From NCBI GenBank assembly GCA_009694805.1, contig SICM01000002.1, positions 1 to 64,000 of the forward strand: a DNA stretch of 64,000 nt, in the 5' to 3' direction. The DNA is from Candidatus Latescibacterota bacterium (GTDB taxonomy: Bacteria > Latescibacterota > UBA2968 > SICM01). Of the stretch, positions 1 to 8,280 are shown piece after piece; the first letter of the stretch is position 1, and each line of letters starts with the position of its first letter. The translations under genes and the position numbers were made by a program. The notes below the pieces were generated by a model, which saw only the letters and a program-made list of their open reading frames with translations, was not told where the DNA came from and searched no databases.

Positions 1-1
1 A

Positions 2-94
2 CAGATCGTTGAAGGACAAATCGGATGTCTGATCCTAAATCGGATGGCCAACCTGGGGATGCCAGACTCATACAAAGTCGAAAAGATCGTCTGA
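2..94 (+). CDS. C-terminal fragment of a hypothetical protein (cut by window edge)
   Basis: The second frame is open from the window edge to a TGA at 92-94 and reads as ordinary protein, ending in MANLGMPDSYKVEKIV. Only about 30 residues are visible and no domain can be named. Directly after the stop the same frame stays open to 352, so the stop may be a genuine end or a nonsense change in a longer gene. The start lies outside the window. Confidence 0.3.
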   Translation, partial: QIVEGQIGCLILNRMANLGMPDSYKVEKIV

Positions 95-352
95 ACTTCA
101 GTTCAAACCAACGAGCGCTTTTTTGTCACCATTCGTGCAACAAAGCTCATTCTGGAAGAGAACATCAGTCTGTTGCAGTGGTGCCTCTCCGATTCCGCCT
201 CGCCCCACGTCAAGTGGGAGACGGTTCGGGAGGCATTTCAGTTTTTCCTGCATCTGCTGCGGCAGAAGCTGTCGATCGGCAGGGCCGGAGCGCCGGGTCG
301 AACACAGGAACCGCAAAGCGCAAGAGGTGACCATGAACGCCCAAAAACCTAA
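95..352 (+). pseudogene. Open, protein-like stretch with no usable start; possible remnant
   Basis: Directly after the TGA at 92-94 the same frame stays open for 85 codons with plausible amphipathic protein (for example ILEENISLLQWCLSD followed by VREAFQFFLHLLRQKL). It ends at TAA 350-352 and overlaps the first 20 bases of the adenylate cyclase gene. There is no ATG and no ribosome-binding site. It could be the C-terminal part of the preceding gene behind a premature stop, or chance coding. No family is recognised. Apart from this and the preceding fragment, bases 1-332 hold nothing I can name. Confidence 0.2.
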
Positions 353-3212
353 GAGGATCTCCTATTTCTATCTCTTTATAGGTCTCGGGGTCAGCCTCCT
401 CATGATCCTGCTTGCTTATTTCAAAACCACCGTCTACGAGGTCGCGGAGCTCAAGACCTACGACCAGCGGTTTCTGCTCAGGACCGCGATCTTCGGCCCC
501 ATCCAGATGGACCCCAGCCTGGCCACGGTGGACGTGGACAATGCCACCCTGGCTCACGAAGGACGCTGGCAGGACTGGACCCGGGACAAACACACGAAGA
601 TCGTCCGCGCCCTCCGCGAGTTCGGCGCGACGATGCTCGGATTCGACGTCTTTTTCGTGGAGCCGAGCAGAAAATCCGTCGCCCAGGAACAGCTTCAGGA
701 GCTTGAGACCGTCGACCGGGCATCGGTCATGAACCTGATCCGGGACCACGACGCGGAGATGGCGGCGGCCATGCGGGAGACGGGGAACGTCTACCTCGGG
801 CAGTTTCTCGAAGAGATGGAGGCGGGCGACCGGATGACGCCCCTGGAGGCCGGGCAGAAAGAGGCGATAGAGGCGCTGGAGTCCAGAGGACTCACGGTCC
901 CGTACCCGGCGGCCGGGCGGAGCACGATCAGGAAGATAAGGGAGATTCACCCCCCGCTCAAACCCCTGATCGAGGCGGCCAGGGGGGTCGGATTTGCGCA
1001 GGCGTTTCCCGACATAGACGGGACGCGGCGCAGGTTCCCCATCGTCCTTCTGTACGAGAATCGGCTCATGCCCTCCCTGGCCCTGATCATGCTCTGCGAC
1101 TATCTTCAGGTGCCGCTGGCCAGCGTTCAGGTCGCGGAGGGAAAATATGTTCGGCTCCCCGGAGCCCGCATGCCCGGCGGCAGGGTGAAGGACATCTTCA
1201 TTCCCATCGATGAGAAGGGGCAGATGCTCGTCAACTGGGCGGGCGAGTTCTTGCAGACCTTCACCCACTATCCCCACGTCACGATCTCGCTGCTGGCCCA
1301 GGACAGGAGGGCGCTCGACGCCCTGCGCGTCGTCAAGCAGATCAATATCGAGCGCCCGGAGGCCATGCAGGACCCGGCGCGTCTTCTCGACCTGGCGAGG
1401 CAGAAAGGGATCGAAGACGCGGGGCTGGTATCCGGCTATCAGGCGTCCCTTCAGGCCGCCAGCCTGATGGAACAGGCCGTGCTGGCCGACCCGCAGGTCA
1501 GGACCGCCCACGTCTTTGCCCAGCTCTTCGGGCTGCCGCCCGGCCAGGTGCCGGCGGACCTGGGGCTAGACTCCCCGGCGGAGGTCATCGCCCGATTCGC
1601 CCCGTCGGACGACTACGTCGGACAGATCCGGGACCTGCTCACCACGCTGGACGACGTCCGGATCAACAACCTGGTGGCGCAGCAGATGGAGAAGGACGGC
1701 CTCGCGACGCCGGACCAGATCGCCGCCAGGCTGCCGGGCGTCCCGGCGGACCGGGTGCGCCACAGTTTCGAGGTCCTGCGTCACTACCTTCAGGGACGCC
1801 AGATCCAGCCCGCAGACCGGCCGCTCATCTTCCCCTCCTTCACCCCGATCACGTTCTGGAACAGGGGGAAGGCGCAGCCGGTGACGACCGACGACATGAA
1901 AGGCAAGATCCTCTTCTACGGGCTGACCGCCACGGCCACGCACGACCTCAACCCAACGCCCTACGAACCGGCCTATCCCCTGGTGGGGATCTACCCCAAC
2001 GTGTTCAACACGATCCTCACCGAGAACTTTCTGAGGAAGGTGCCCGACTGGCTGAACACCCTGGTCATCCTCGGCATGGGACTTCTGATAGGGCTGACCA
2101 TTCCCCGGTTCAGGGCGCTGGACGGGGCGATCTGGATGCTCATCCTCCTGATCGTCTACGTCGTGGGGGCCTTTCTGCTGTTCACGCACGGCGGCCTCTG
2201 GATCGACGTGATCGGGCCGGTGGGCACGCTGGTCCTGGGCTATCTGAGCATCACGCTCTATAACTACGTCCAGAAGGAAAAAGAGAGGGATCTCGTACAG
2301 GGCGCCTTCGGACACTTCCTGGACCCGAAGGTCGTGGAGAACCTGGTGGAGCACCCCGAGCTGATCGAGCAGTTGGGCGGGGAGGAGCGGGTGATGACGG
2401 CCTTCTTCTCCGACATCGCGAGCTTCTCCACGATGTCCGAGAACCTGACGCCCACGAGCCTGGTCACTCTGCTCAACGAGTACCTGACGGAGATGTGCGA
2501 CATCATCGCCCAGCACGGCGGCACCATCGACAAGTTCGAGGGGGACATGATCATCGCCTTCTACGGCGCGCCCATCCCCCACGAGGATCACGCGCAGCGG
2601 GCGGTGCTGGCCTGCGTGGACATGCAGGCGAAGCTCGTGGAACTCCGCCGGGGCTGGGAGGAACGTGGGGAGTTTGCCGAACTCCGGAAGAAATGGGCCG
2701 ACGAGGGGCGCGGGGAGTTCCTCCGGGCGCGGATGGGCGTGAACACCGGCCGGATGGTGGTCGGAAACATGGGGTCCAGGACGCGGGTGGACTACACGAT
2801 CATGGGGGACGCCGTCAACCTGGCCTCCCGCCTGGAGGGGGCGGGCAAGCAGTACGGGGTCGTCACGATGGTCGCGCAGGACACCTACGAGCGGGCCCAG
2901 ATGGTCATCGAGGCGCGGCTGCTGGACGCCCTCCGGGTCGTGGGCAAGGAGGAACCCGTGAAGGTCTACGAGATCCTTGGCCGGAAGGGGCAGGTCGAGT
3001 CGGCCAGGGGCGAGGCCGCTGCGCTGTTCGTCAGAGGATATGAGATGTACGCCCAGCAGTACTGGGACGAGGCCACCGCCTACTTTGAAGCGGCGCTCAA
3101 GGCATATCCCGACGACGGCCCGTCGAAGATCTTCATCAAACGCTGTCAGGCGTTCAAGTTGAACCCGCCCCCGGCCAACTGGGACGCGGTATACACGCTG
3201 GAATCGAAATAA
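333..3212 (+). CDS. CHASE2-domain class III adenylate cyclase
   Basis: Membrane-bound adenylate cyclase of 959 residues that makes cAMP in response to an extracytoplasmic signal. The order is: one N-terminal membrane helix (about 11-30); a large extracytoplasmic CHASE2 sensor, with the typical LGFDVFFVEPSR early and a long helical insert; a cluster of membrane helices (about 572-650); a class III cyclase domain; and a short TPR-like tail. Catalytic residues are visible: metal-binding D694 (FSDIASF) and D738, K734 of DKFEGD and T822 of DYT, which fit adenine specificity, and N829/R833. The start at 333 is chosen for the AGAGGTG just upstream; the open frame reaches back to 123 but that part is not protein-like. 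A palindromic repeat and then the c-di-AMP synthase follow. Confidence 0.9.
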   Translation: MNAQKPKRISYFYLFIGLGVSLLMILLAYFKTTVYEVAELKTYDQRFLLRTAIFGPIQMDPSLATVDVDNATLAHEGRWQDWTRDKHTKIVRALREFGATMLGFDVFFVEPSRKSVAQEQLQELETVDRASVMNLIRDHDAEMAAAMRETGNVYLGQFLEEMEAGDRMTPLEAGQKEAIEALESRGLTVPYPAAGRSTIRKIREIHPPLKPLIEAARGVGFAQAFPDIDGTRRRFPIVLLYENRLMPSLALIMLCDYLQVPLASVQVAEGKYVRLPGARMPGGRVKDIFIPIDEKGQMLVNWAGEFLQTFTHYPHVTISLLAQDRRALDALRVVKQINIERPEAMQDPARLLDLARQKGIEDAGLVSGYQASLQAASLMEQAVLADPQVRTAHVFAQLFGLPPGQVPADLGLDSPAEVIARFAPSDDYVGQIRDLLTTLDDVRINNLVAQQMEKDGLATPDQIAARLPGVPADRVRHSFEVLRHYLQGRQIQPADRPLIFPSFTPITFWNRGKAQPVTTDDMKGKILFYGLTATATHDLNPTPYEPAYPLVGIYPNVFNTILTENFLRKVPDWLNTLVILGMGLLIGLTIPRFRALDGAIWMLILLIVYVVGAFLLFTHGGLWIDVIGPVGTLVLGYLSITLYNYVQKEKERDLVQGAFGHFLDPKVVENLVEHPELIEQLGGEERVMTAFFSDIASFSTMSENLTPTSLVTLLNEYLTEMCDIIAQHGGTIDKFEGDMIIAFYGAPIPHEDHAQRAVLACVDMQAKLVELRRGWEERGEFAELRKKWADEGRGEFLRARMGVNTGRMVVGNMGSRTRVDYTIMGDAVNLASRLEGAGKQYGVVTMVAQDTYERAQMVIEARLLDALRVVGKEEPVKVYEILGRKGQVESARGEAAALFVRGYEMYAQQYWDEATAYFEAALKAYPDDGPSKIFIKRCQAFKLNPPPANWDAVYTLESK

Positions 3213-3220
3213 TCATCCGC

Positions 3221-3302
3221 CCCTCGATACGCGGCTTGCAGCCGCTACTCGGGGCATACGGTCCCGTTAGTCCCGAGTAGCTCCGAAGGAGCGTATCGAG
3301 GG
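3221..3302. repeat. Nested palindromic repeat, copy 1 (CCCTCGATACGC arms)
   Basis: The outer arms CCCTCGATACGC (3221-3232) and GCGTATCGAGGG (3291-3302) are perfect 12-base inverted repeats. An inner pair, GCTACTCGGG and CCCGAGTAGC, gives a second nested stem. The same architecture recurs at 8141-8260 with a different interior. It fills almost the whole gap between two genes and has no T-run. Confidence 0.8.
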
Positions 3303-3321
3303 ACTGCCTTCTTTTGTCCTT

Positions 3322-4749
3322 ATGAGCCCTCTCCTCAAGTTCCGATGGCAGGATGCCATCGACATCCTGATCGTCTCTTACCTCACCTACCGGCTCTATC
3401 TCTGGCTGAGATACACGAAGGCGTTTCAGGCCCTGCTCGGCCTGGCCTTTCTCGCCGTGCTCTACCTCGTCTCCAGGCGGATCGACCTCGTGGCCACGAC
3501 CTGGCTCTTCGAGGAGTTGTGGGCGGTCCTGATTATCCTCCTGATCATCCTCTTCCAGTCCGACATCCATCAGGCCCTGTCGCGGGCCAACCCCATTCAG
3601 ATCCTGCTCGGCGCCCCGCCCGCCCCGGGCGCTGCGGAGCTGGCCGCCGTGGCGCGCGCCATCTTCGACCTGGCCGGGAGGCGCATCGGGGCGCTGATCG
3701 TGTTCGAGCGGCAGAACGCCCTCGAAGGCCACGTGCTGGAGGGGACGCCCGTGGAGGGGAGGCTGACGCCCGAGCTCCTCGGCACAATCTTCTACCCCAA
3801 CTCCCCGCTCCACGACGGGGCGGTCATCGTCCGGGGAGGGCGCATCCGGAGGGCGGGCTGCTACCTGCCGCTGGCCCCCGACGCCGACCTCCCCATGAAC
3901 TACGGGACGCGGCATCGCGCCGCCCTGGGCATCGCCAAGGAGACGGACGCCCTGGCCGTGGTCGTCTCGGAGGAGCGGGGCACGGTCGCGCTGGCCTACG
4001 ACGGCAGGATCGGCGAGGTGCCGTCCGCGGAGGTGCTGAACACGCGGCTGCAGGACCTCCTGACCCCTGCCCCCCTGCGCCACTCGCCCATCCCCCTGCT
4101 GCGTCGGCCCTTCGCCCGCCTGGGGCCCAAGCTCGCGGTCCTCTGCTTCGTCTCTCTGGCCTGGTATTTCCTCGTGTTCGGCCAGCGTCGGATCATGACC
4201 ATTCAGGCGCCGGTGGAATACCGGAATCTGCCCAAGGGCTACACGATGGCGGATAACACTGCCCACGTGGAACTCCAGATCGAGGGGACGGAGACGCGCC
4301 TCCGGTTCCTGGACACGAGGCAGATCAAGGCGGAACTCGACCTGAAAGATGTTTCGGCAGGCATCCATGCGTTGCCTATCACCGCCAAATACCTCAATCT
4401 CCCACCCGGCATCGAGGTGTTGAGCATCACCCCCCCCGCCGTGACAGTGACCCTCGATGAACAGGTCGAGCGGAAGGTGAAGGTGCGGGTGCCGCTCGTC
4501 GGCCGCCTCCTACGGGGTCTTAAGGTAGACAAGCTCTCACCCGAACCCGATAGCCTGAAAGTGTCGGGATGGGCGTCGGAGGTCCGGCGGCTGAAGGACC
4601 TCTCTACGGAGAACATCGACCTGAACAGCATCCATCTGGTGGGCGACGTGGAACGGATCCTGCAGGTGAAGGGCCCTCCTCCCTCCCTCAAGCTCGCCCC
4701 CGGGGAACCGGCTGCCGTCCTTGTGCGATTCAGCGTAATTCGAAGGTAG
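3322..4749 (+). CDS. cdaA: Diadenylate cyclase (CdaA type) fused to YbbR/CdaR domains
   Basis: Makes c-di-AMP from two ATP at the membrane. Residues 1-80 hold three membrane helices in the CdaA pattern (DAIDILIVSYLTYRLYLWLR). The DAC catalytic domain follows (about 85-235), with D165-G-A in LHDGAVIV and the GTRHRAA motif at 196-201. In Firmicutes the chain ends soon after and the regulator CdaR (YbbR) is a separate neighbouring gene. Here the frame continues through a fourth helix (about 269-287) into two YbbR-like beta domains (about 290-375 and 380-472). The enzyme and its regulator are therefore one polypeptide of 475 residues. No strong ribosome-binding site is seen before ATG 3322. Confidence 0.88.
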   Translation: MSPLLKFRWQDAIDILIVSYLTYRLYLWLRYTKAFQALLGLAFLAVLYLVSRRIDLVATTWLFEELWAVLIILLIILFQSDIHQALSRANPIQILLGAPPAPGAAELAAVARAIFDLAGRRIGALIVFERQNALEGHVLEGTPVEGRLTPELLGTIFYPNSPLHDGAVIVRGGRIRRAGCYLPLAPDADLPMNYGTRHRAALGIAKETDALAVVVSEERGTVALAYDGRIGEVPSAEVLNTRLQDLLTPAPLRHSPIPLLRRPFARLGPKLAVLCFVSLAWYFLVFGQRRIMTIQAPVEYRNLPKGYTMADNTAHVELQIEGTETRLRFLDTRQIKAELDLKDVSAGIHALPITAKYLNLPPGIEVLSITPPAVTVTLDEQVERKVKVRVPLVGRLLRGLKVDKLSPEPDSLKVSGWASEVRRLKDLSTENIDLNSIHLVGDVERILQVKGPPPSLKLAPGEPAAVLVRFSVIRR

Positions 4750-4774
4750 GGGCGACCCGGCGGGTCGCCCCTAC
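4746..4774. terminator. 13-bp GTAGGGGC hairpin between convergent genes
   Basis: GTAGGGGCGACCC and GGGTCGCCCCTAC form a perfect 13-base stem with a 3-base loop. The stop codon of the upstream gene lies in the left arm. The gene on the other side converges, so a bidirectional terminator role is plausible, but no T-run follows. The same stem recurs at 23475-23503. Confidence 0.6.
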
Positions 4775-4806
4775 TGTTTCCCCGATCCCCGTCCCCGACC
4801 CCTGTT

Positions 4807-5709
4807 TTACCCCATCGCTGTCTTGAGATAGGCCACGGCGCGCGCCTCCAGGTCGTCCCCCGGCCCCCGGGGATGTCCGAGGTGCTCCGCGTGGATCATA
4901 CCCTCGTAGCCTGCCTCCCGCAGCAGGCGGAGGATGTGCGGGAAGTCCAGCTCCCCCTCGCCCGGGAAGACCTCCTCCGCGGCGGGCCAGCGGCCGCGCA
5001 CGTCCCGCGCCTGCGCGAAGTGGATCTTCCCCCTGAACTGCGCGACCAGGGACGGCACGTCCCCGCCGGTGATGTGCATGCCGGTGCAGAAGGCCACGCC
5101 GTTGTAAGGGCTCGGCGCAGCGTCGAGCAGGCGCTGGATGCCCTCCGCATCCCGCACGAGATAGGGTCCGCCCCACCCCTCCGGCCGGTACTGGCGGTAA
5201 TCCGTGGCCTTCACCCCCGACCGCAGCGCCGACGTCCTCAGGTCGTCCGGCAGGCAGCGCCAGATGCCGTGGTGGGCGAGCCGCACGTCGGCCTGTTCCG
5301 CCTCGGGCACGATCTCCCGGAGCACGGCGATCAGTCCGTCCCAGTACGCCGCGTCGTCCGAGGGGTCCGGCGGCTCGGCCAGATCCACGTAGTGGAGCAG
5401 GGACGGGATGCCCGCGCGTCCGATGGCCGATATCGTGCGCCGCATGGCGTCGATCTCCCGCCGGTGTCCGGTCCGGTCCAGGACCACGGCCGGATCGCCC
5501 CCGAACCATTTGATCATCGCCGGGACCGCGATCCCCGCGCCGGACAGCCGGGCCACGGCCTCCCGCAACCGATCCAGATCGGGCACGTCTTCCTCCCCCT
5601 CTGCCCGGAAGGTGGCGCAGTAGAGCGCCACCCGGTTCACCCCCAGCGCGCGGCACCGGGCGATGATCGTCTCTGCGTCACGCCCCGAAGGAATGCCGAC
5701 CTGCACCAT
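4807..5709 (-). CDS. Xylose-isomerase-like TIM-barrel sugar isomerase / UxuA-like protein
   Basis: About 300 residues of the AP-endonuclease-2/xylose-isomerase-like superfamily. The region around NGVAFCTGMHITGG, then HFAQARDVRGRW and GELDFPHILRLLREAGYEG, resembles mannonate dehydratase (UxuA) and the protein encoded at 36997. The true sugar substrate is unknown. The start at 5709 follows AAGGAGG at good spacing; an ATG further upstream would precede the promoter. It is transcribed divergently from the secreted protein at 5865. Confidence 0.75.
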   Translation of the reverse strand: MVQVGIPSGRDAETIIARCRALGVNRVALYCATFRAEGEEDVPDLDRLREAVARLSGAGIAVPAMIKWFGGDPAVVLDRTGHRREIDAMRRTISAIGRAGIPSLLHYVDLAEPPDPSDDAAYWDGLIAVLREIVPEAEQADVRLAHHGIWRCLPDDLRTSALRSGVKATDYRQYRPEGWGGPYLVRDAEGIQRLLDAAPSPYNGVAFCTGMHITGGDVPSLVAQFRGKIHFAQARDVRGRWPAAEEVFPGEGELDFPHILRLLREAGYEGMIHAEHLGHPRGPGDDLEARAVAYLKTAMG

Positions 5710-5746
5710 GACCGCCTCCTTGAAAAGTGAGTGGACCCCTGAGCAC

Positions 5747-5775
5747 AATCTATACCGTACGACCCACCCTGTCAA
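5747..5775 (-). promoter_or_regulatory. Sigma70-like promoter for the isomerase gene
   Basis: On the minus strand TTGACA (5770-5775), a 17-base spacer and TAGATT (5747-5752) lie just upstream of the start at 5709 and its AAGGAGG. The predicted leader is about 30 bases. Confidence 0.7.
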
Positions 5776-5793
5776 CGCCAAAAATCCCTGCGC

Positions 5794-5823
5794 TTGACAC
5801 GGGCAGGGAGGCCGTTGTATCTT
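5794..5823 (+). promoter_or_regulatory. Sigma70-like promoter for the secreted protein gene
   Basis: TTGACA (5794-5799), an 18-base spacer and TATCTT (5818-5823) lie 42 bases before the ATG at 5865. The site is back-to-back with the promoter of the divergent isomerase, the two -35 boxes being about 20 bases apart. Confidence 0.65.
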
Positions 5824-5864
5824 GTGGAGGGGGTTGACCTCTCCTCCCTCACCACACACCCTGA

Positions 5865-7283
5865 ATGATGCGCTGGATTCGATTCATATCTCTCTCCGTC
5901 CTCTGCCTTCTCTGCGGGAGATGGGGTTCCGCCCTCGCGCAGTCTGAGGCCCTGGCCGCCGGTCGGGTGATCGCAGACTACGACGGGGAGCCCCGCCGCA
6001 GCGACGGCCGGCTGGACATCCCCCTGCTCATCCAGCAGTTGAAGGGCTTGAAGGTCAACGTCTACTTCTACCTGATCTGGCACCGGGACACCGATTGGGA
6101 CGACCTTCAGCGCTTCCTGCCCGAGGCCCGCGCCGCCGGCATCGAGGTCTGGGTCTACCTCGTCCCTCCGTCCGAGAGCCCGCCCCACACCACGCTCTAC
6201 TCCGAGCCGTTCCGCCTGGACTACCTCCGGTGGGCGGAGGAGATCGGCAGGTTGTCCGCCCAGAACCCCAACCTGACGGCCTTCGTGATCGATGACTTCT
6301 GGGCCAACGAGACGTTCTTCACGCCTGACTACGTCGGTCAGATGCGCGCCGCCGGACGGAAGGCCAGCCCCGGCCTCCTGTTCCTGCCGCTGATGTACTA
6401 CCCGGAGATGACCCGCCGGTTCGTCCTGGGCTATAAAGAGGTGATCGACGGCGCGGTGGTCGCCTACCCGAAGGGCCCGGAGGACATCCGCGTGGCCCGG
6501 GGCCTGCTGCTCGACCGGGACGAAAGCCCGGCGCGGTGGGTCTTCGCCTATCCCGGGCAGACCCGCTCGGAGGTCGGGGACTTTGCGGAGGTGCGGCACA
6601 CCTACGCAGTCAGCCCGGCGGAACGCTATCTCCTCCGGCTGAGCAGCGGCGACGACTATCTCGGCCCCACGTCGGGCTACCACATCAAGCAGGTCCTCGT
6701 AGGGGACGAAGTGGTCTGGCAGGAGGACGTGGCCGGAGGCTCGACCGGGATGCGGACCCTCCAGGCGGATGTGACCGGGCAGGTGAAGGGAACGTCCTCG
6801 GTGACCGTCACCCTGCGGGTGATCGACCTGAAGCCCGTGTCGAACTTCGGCGTGGAGGTCTCCTGGAGCGAGGGGGAGGCGGACGGGTTGAAGCCCGCCG
6901 AGGGGTCGGCCTGGGCAGCGAACGCGCGCGGGCGCTGGCAGACCTCGTTCGAGGCCGCACGCCACGGGGAAGGGGCCTTTCGCATCCCGTTCATCGTCAT
7001 GGTCGCCGCCTCGCGGGAGGCCTTCCCCAGGCGGGTGGGCCTGGAGGCCACGCCGGAGAACATCCGGGATCACGTCGAAATGGCCTTCACGGAGATGCGC
7101 CGGGGGAATGCCGACGGCGTGGTCACCTACGTCCTGGACAAGCGGCCCGGAAACCCCGACTATGCCGCCGCGCAGACGGCCTTCCTGAAGGCGAATCAGC
7201 CCCTGCCCAGCCCCGACTTCGATGACGACGGGGCCGTGGGCTTCGACGACTTCTTCCTGTTCGCGGCGAACTTCGGGAAATAG
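5865..7283 (+). CDS. Secreted TIM-barrel-like protein with C-terminal EF-hand/dockerin-like tail
   Basis: A 472-residue exported protein. The N-terminus MMRWIRFISLSVLCLLC...ALAQ is a clear signal peptide. The first part (KVNVYFYLIWH, IEVWVYLVP, AFVIDDFWANETFF) alternates strands and helices in the manner of a glycosidase-like TIM barrel. A beta-rich middle part follows. The chain ends in DFDDDGAVGFDDFFLFAANFG, a single calcium-binding loop typical of secreted proteins in several uncultured phyla. I cannot assign a substrate. It could be a glycoside hydrolase-like protein or a surface sensor. Confidence 0.6.
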   Translation: MMRWIRFISLSVLCLLCGRWGSALAQSEALAAGRVIADYDGEPRRSDGRLDIPLLIQQLKGLKVNVYFYLIWHRDTDWDDLQRFLPEARAAGIEVWVYLVPPSESPPHTTLYSEPFRLDYLRWAEEIGRLSAQNPNLTAFVIDDFWANETFFTPDYVGQMRAAGRKASPGLLFLPLMYYPEMTRRFVLGYKEVIDGAVVAYPKGPEDIRVARGLLLDRDESPARWVFAYPGQTRSEVGDFAEVRHTYAVSPAERYLLRLSSGDDYLGPTSGYHIKQVLVGDEVVWQEDVAGGSTGMRTLQADVTGQVKGTSSVTVTLRVIDLKPVSNFGVEVSWSEGEADGLKPAEGSAWAANARGRWQTSFEAARHGEGAFRIPFIVMVAASREAFPRRVGLEATPENIRDHVEMAFTEMRRGNADGVVTYVLDKRPGNPDYAAAQTAFLKANQPLPSPDFDDDGAVGFDDFFLFAANFGK

Positions 7284-7374
7284 GCCCTCACCCCGGCAGG
7301 CTTCGCCCCATCCACCTGTCGCTCCCGTAGGTCGCGACCCCTGCCCTACCCCTCTCCCGCGTGCGGGAGAGGGG
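7283..7374. repeat. GGCCCTCACCCC/CCTCTCCC repeat, copy 1
   Basis: Begins with GGCCCTCACCCC and ends in a perfect 12-base hairpin, CCCCTCTCCCGC (7349-7360) with GCGGGAGAGGGG (7363-7374). Related copies are at 25367-25490 and 46094-46181. Between the secreted protein gene and the GNAT start at 7662 there is only this element and the larger repeat that follows. Confidence 0.65.
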
Positions 7375-7410
7375 GGAAAGACCATAAGCCATTACAACGT
7401 ACAGGTAAAA

Positions 7411-7632
7411 AGCAGGCGCGACGTCCCGGCTTTCAAGCAGGAGGTCCGTTCAGGCACGGTGGGGTACGAGCGACGCGCAGCGGCGCGGGGGTGTGGCGGA
7501 AGGGGCTCGGACTATCACGGGACCGAGATTACACAACACGAACAGAGTACGGCGCGCCAAAGCCTCCCCCGGCGTTTGAGGGGGCGTGCTTCTTTGGCCC
7601 CACCTTTCTTGCACGAGCAAGAAAGGTGGGAA
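7411..7632 (+). repeat. About 220-bp interspersed repeat ending in hairpin, copy A
   Basis: Shares long blocks with copies at 25517-25716 and 36641-36898: GACGTCCCGGCTTTCAAGCA near the start, GGTGGGGTACGAGCG in the middle, GAGTACGGCGCGCCAA further on, and a closing stem CCCACCTTTCTTG / CAAGAAAGGTGGG. The stem ends only 29 bases before the GNAT start. The repeat happens to be open in that gene's frame. Confidence 0.85.
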
Positions 7633-7661
7633 CTTCTGATTCTTATCCCCAGGAGATCCCC

Positions 7662-8135
7662 GTGTCCCTGCTCATCCGCCCTGCCGAACCCCGCGACCTC
7701 GACGTCATGGTCCGTTTCAACACAGCCCTGGCACAGGAGACCGAGGGCGTCGACCTCGACCCGGAGCGGCTCAGACGGGGCATTCGCGCCCTCCTCGAAG
7801 ACCCGCAGAAGGGGTTCTACCTCCTCGCGGAAGAGGAGGACGGGGTGGTCGGCCAGATCATGGTCACCTTCGAATGGAGCGACTGGCGGGACGGCGTCTT
7901 CTACTGGATCCAGAGCGTCTACGTCCGGCCGGACCGGCGGCGGCAGGGGGTCTTCCGGGCGCTCTACCGGAGCGTCGAGCACACGGCCAGGGAGCGCCCC
8001 GGCGTCTGCGGCCTCCGCCTCTACGTGGTCCGGGGCAACGCGCAGGCGCAGCAGACCTATCGAACGCTCGGCATGAACCCGACCCCGTTCGAGATGCTGG
8101 AGGTCGATTTCGTGATCGACCGACACGAGACGTAA
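7662..8135 (+). CDS. GNAT-family N-acetyltransferase
   Basis: A small acetyl-CoA-dependent acyltransferase of 157 residues. It has the usual GNAT order: an N-terminal LLIRPAEPRDLDVMVRF, a central sheet with VVGQIMVTFEWSDW, and the pyrophosphate-binding loop VRPDRRRQGVFRALY (a relaxed R/Q-x-x-G-x-G/A). A C-terminal RLYVVRGNAQAQQTYRTLGM is also present. The start is taken as GTG 7662 behind CCAGGAG. The frame stays open upstream only because it runs through the interspersed repeat, so those residues should not be counted. The acceptor substrate is unknown. Confidence 0.8.
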   Translation: MSLLIRPAEPRDLDVMVRFNTALAQETEGVDLDPERLRRGIRALLEDPQKGFYLLAEEEDGVVGQIMVTFEWSDWRDGVFYWIQSVYVRPDRRRQGVFRALYRSVEHTARERPGVCGLRLYVVRGNAQAQQTYRTLGMNPTPFEMLEVDFVIDRHET

Positions 8136-8140
8136 CCTCC

Positions 8141-8260
8141 CCCTCGATACGCGACCCTTCGTTACGGAGCCTGCGGCTCCTACTCAGGGCCGCTACTCGG
8201 GGATACGGTATAATGGCATATCCGTTTATCCCGAGTAGCCCCGCAGGGGCGTATCGAGGG
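8141..8260. repeat. Nested palindromic repeat, copy 2 (CCCTCGATACGC arms)
   Basis: The outer arms CCCTCGATACGC (8141-8152) and GCGTATCGAGGG (8249-8260) are identical to those at 3221-3302. The inner arms GCTACTCGGG and CCCGAGTAGC are also kept, while the interior is longer and different. It again fills the gap between two co-oriented genes. Confidence 0.8.
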
Positions 8261-8280
8261 ATAATCGAGAAAGGCCCCTT

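Noticed and set aside
210-1511. Long minus-strand open frame (433 codons) opposite the adenylate cyclase
   Set aside because: Antisense shadow caused by high GC; the plus-strand protein has clear domains and catalytic residues while this one has none.
3221-3302. Riboswitch or T-box before the c-di-AMP synthase gene
   Set aside because: The structure is a dispersed repeat with an identical-arm copy at 8141-8260 before an unrelated gene.
7491-7661. N-terminal extension of the GNAT protein
   Set aside because: These codons are the interspersed repeat (FFGPTFLARARKVG), and a well-placed ribosome-binding site precedes GTG 7662.
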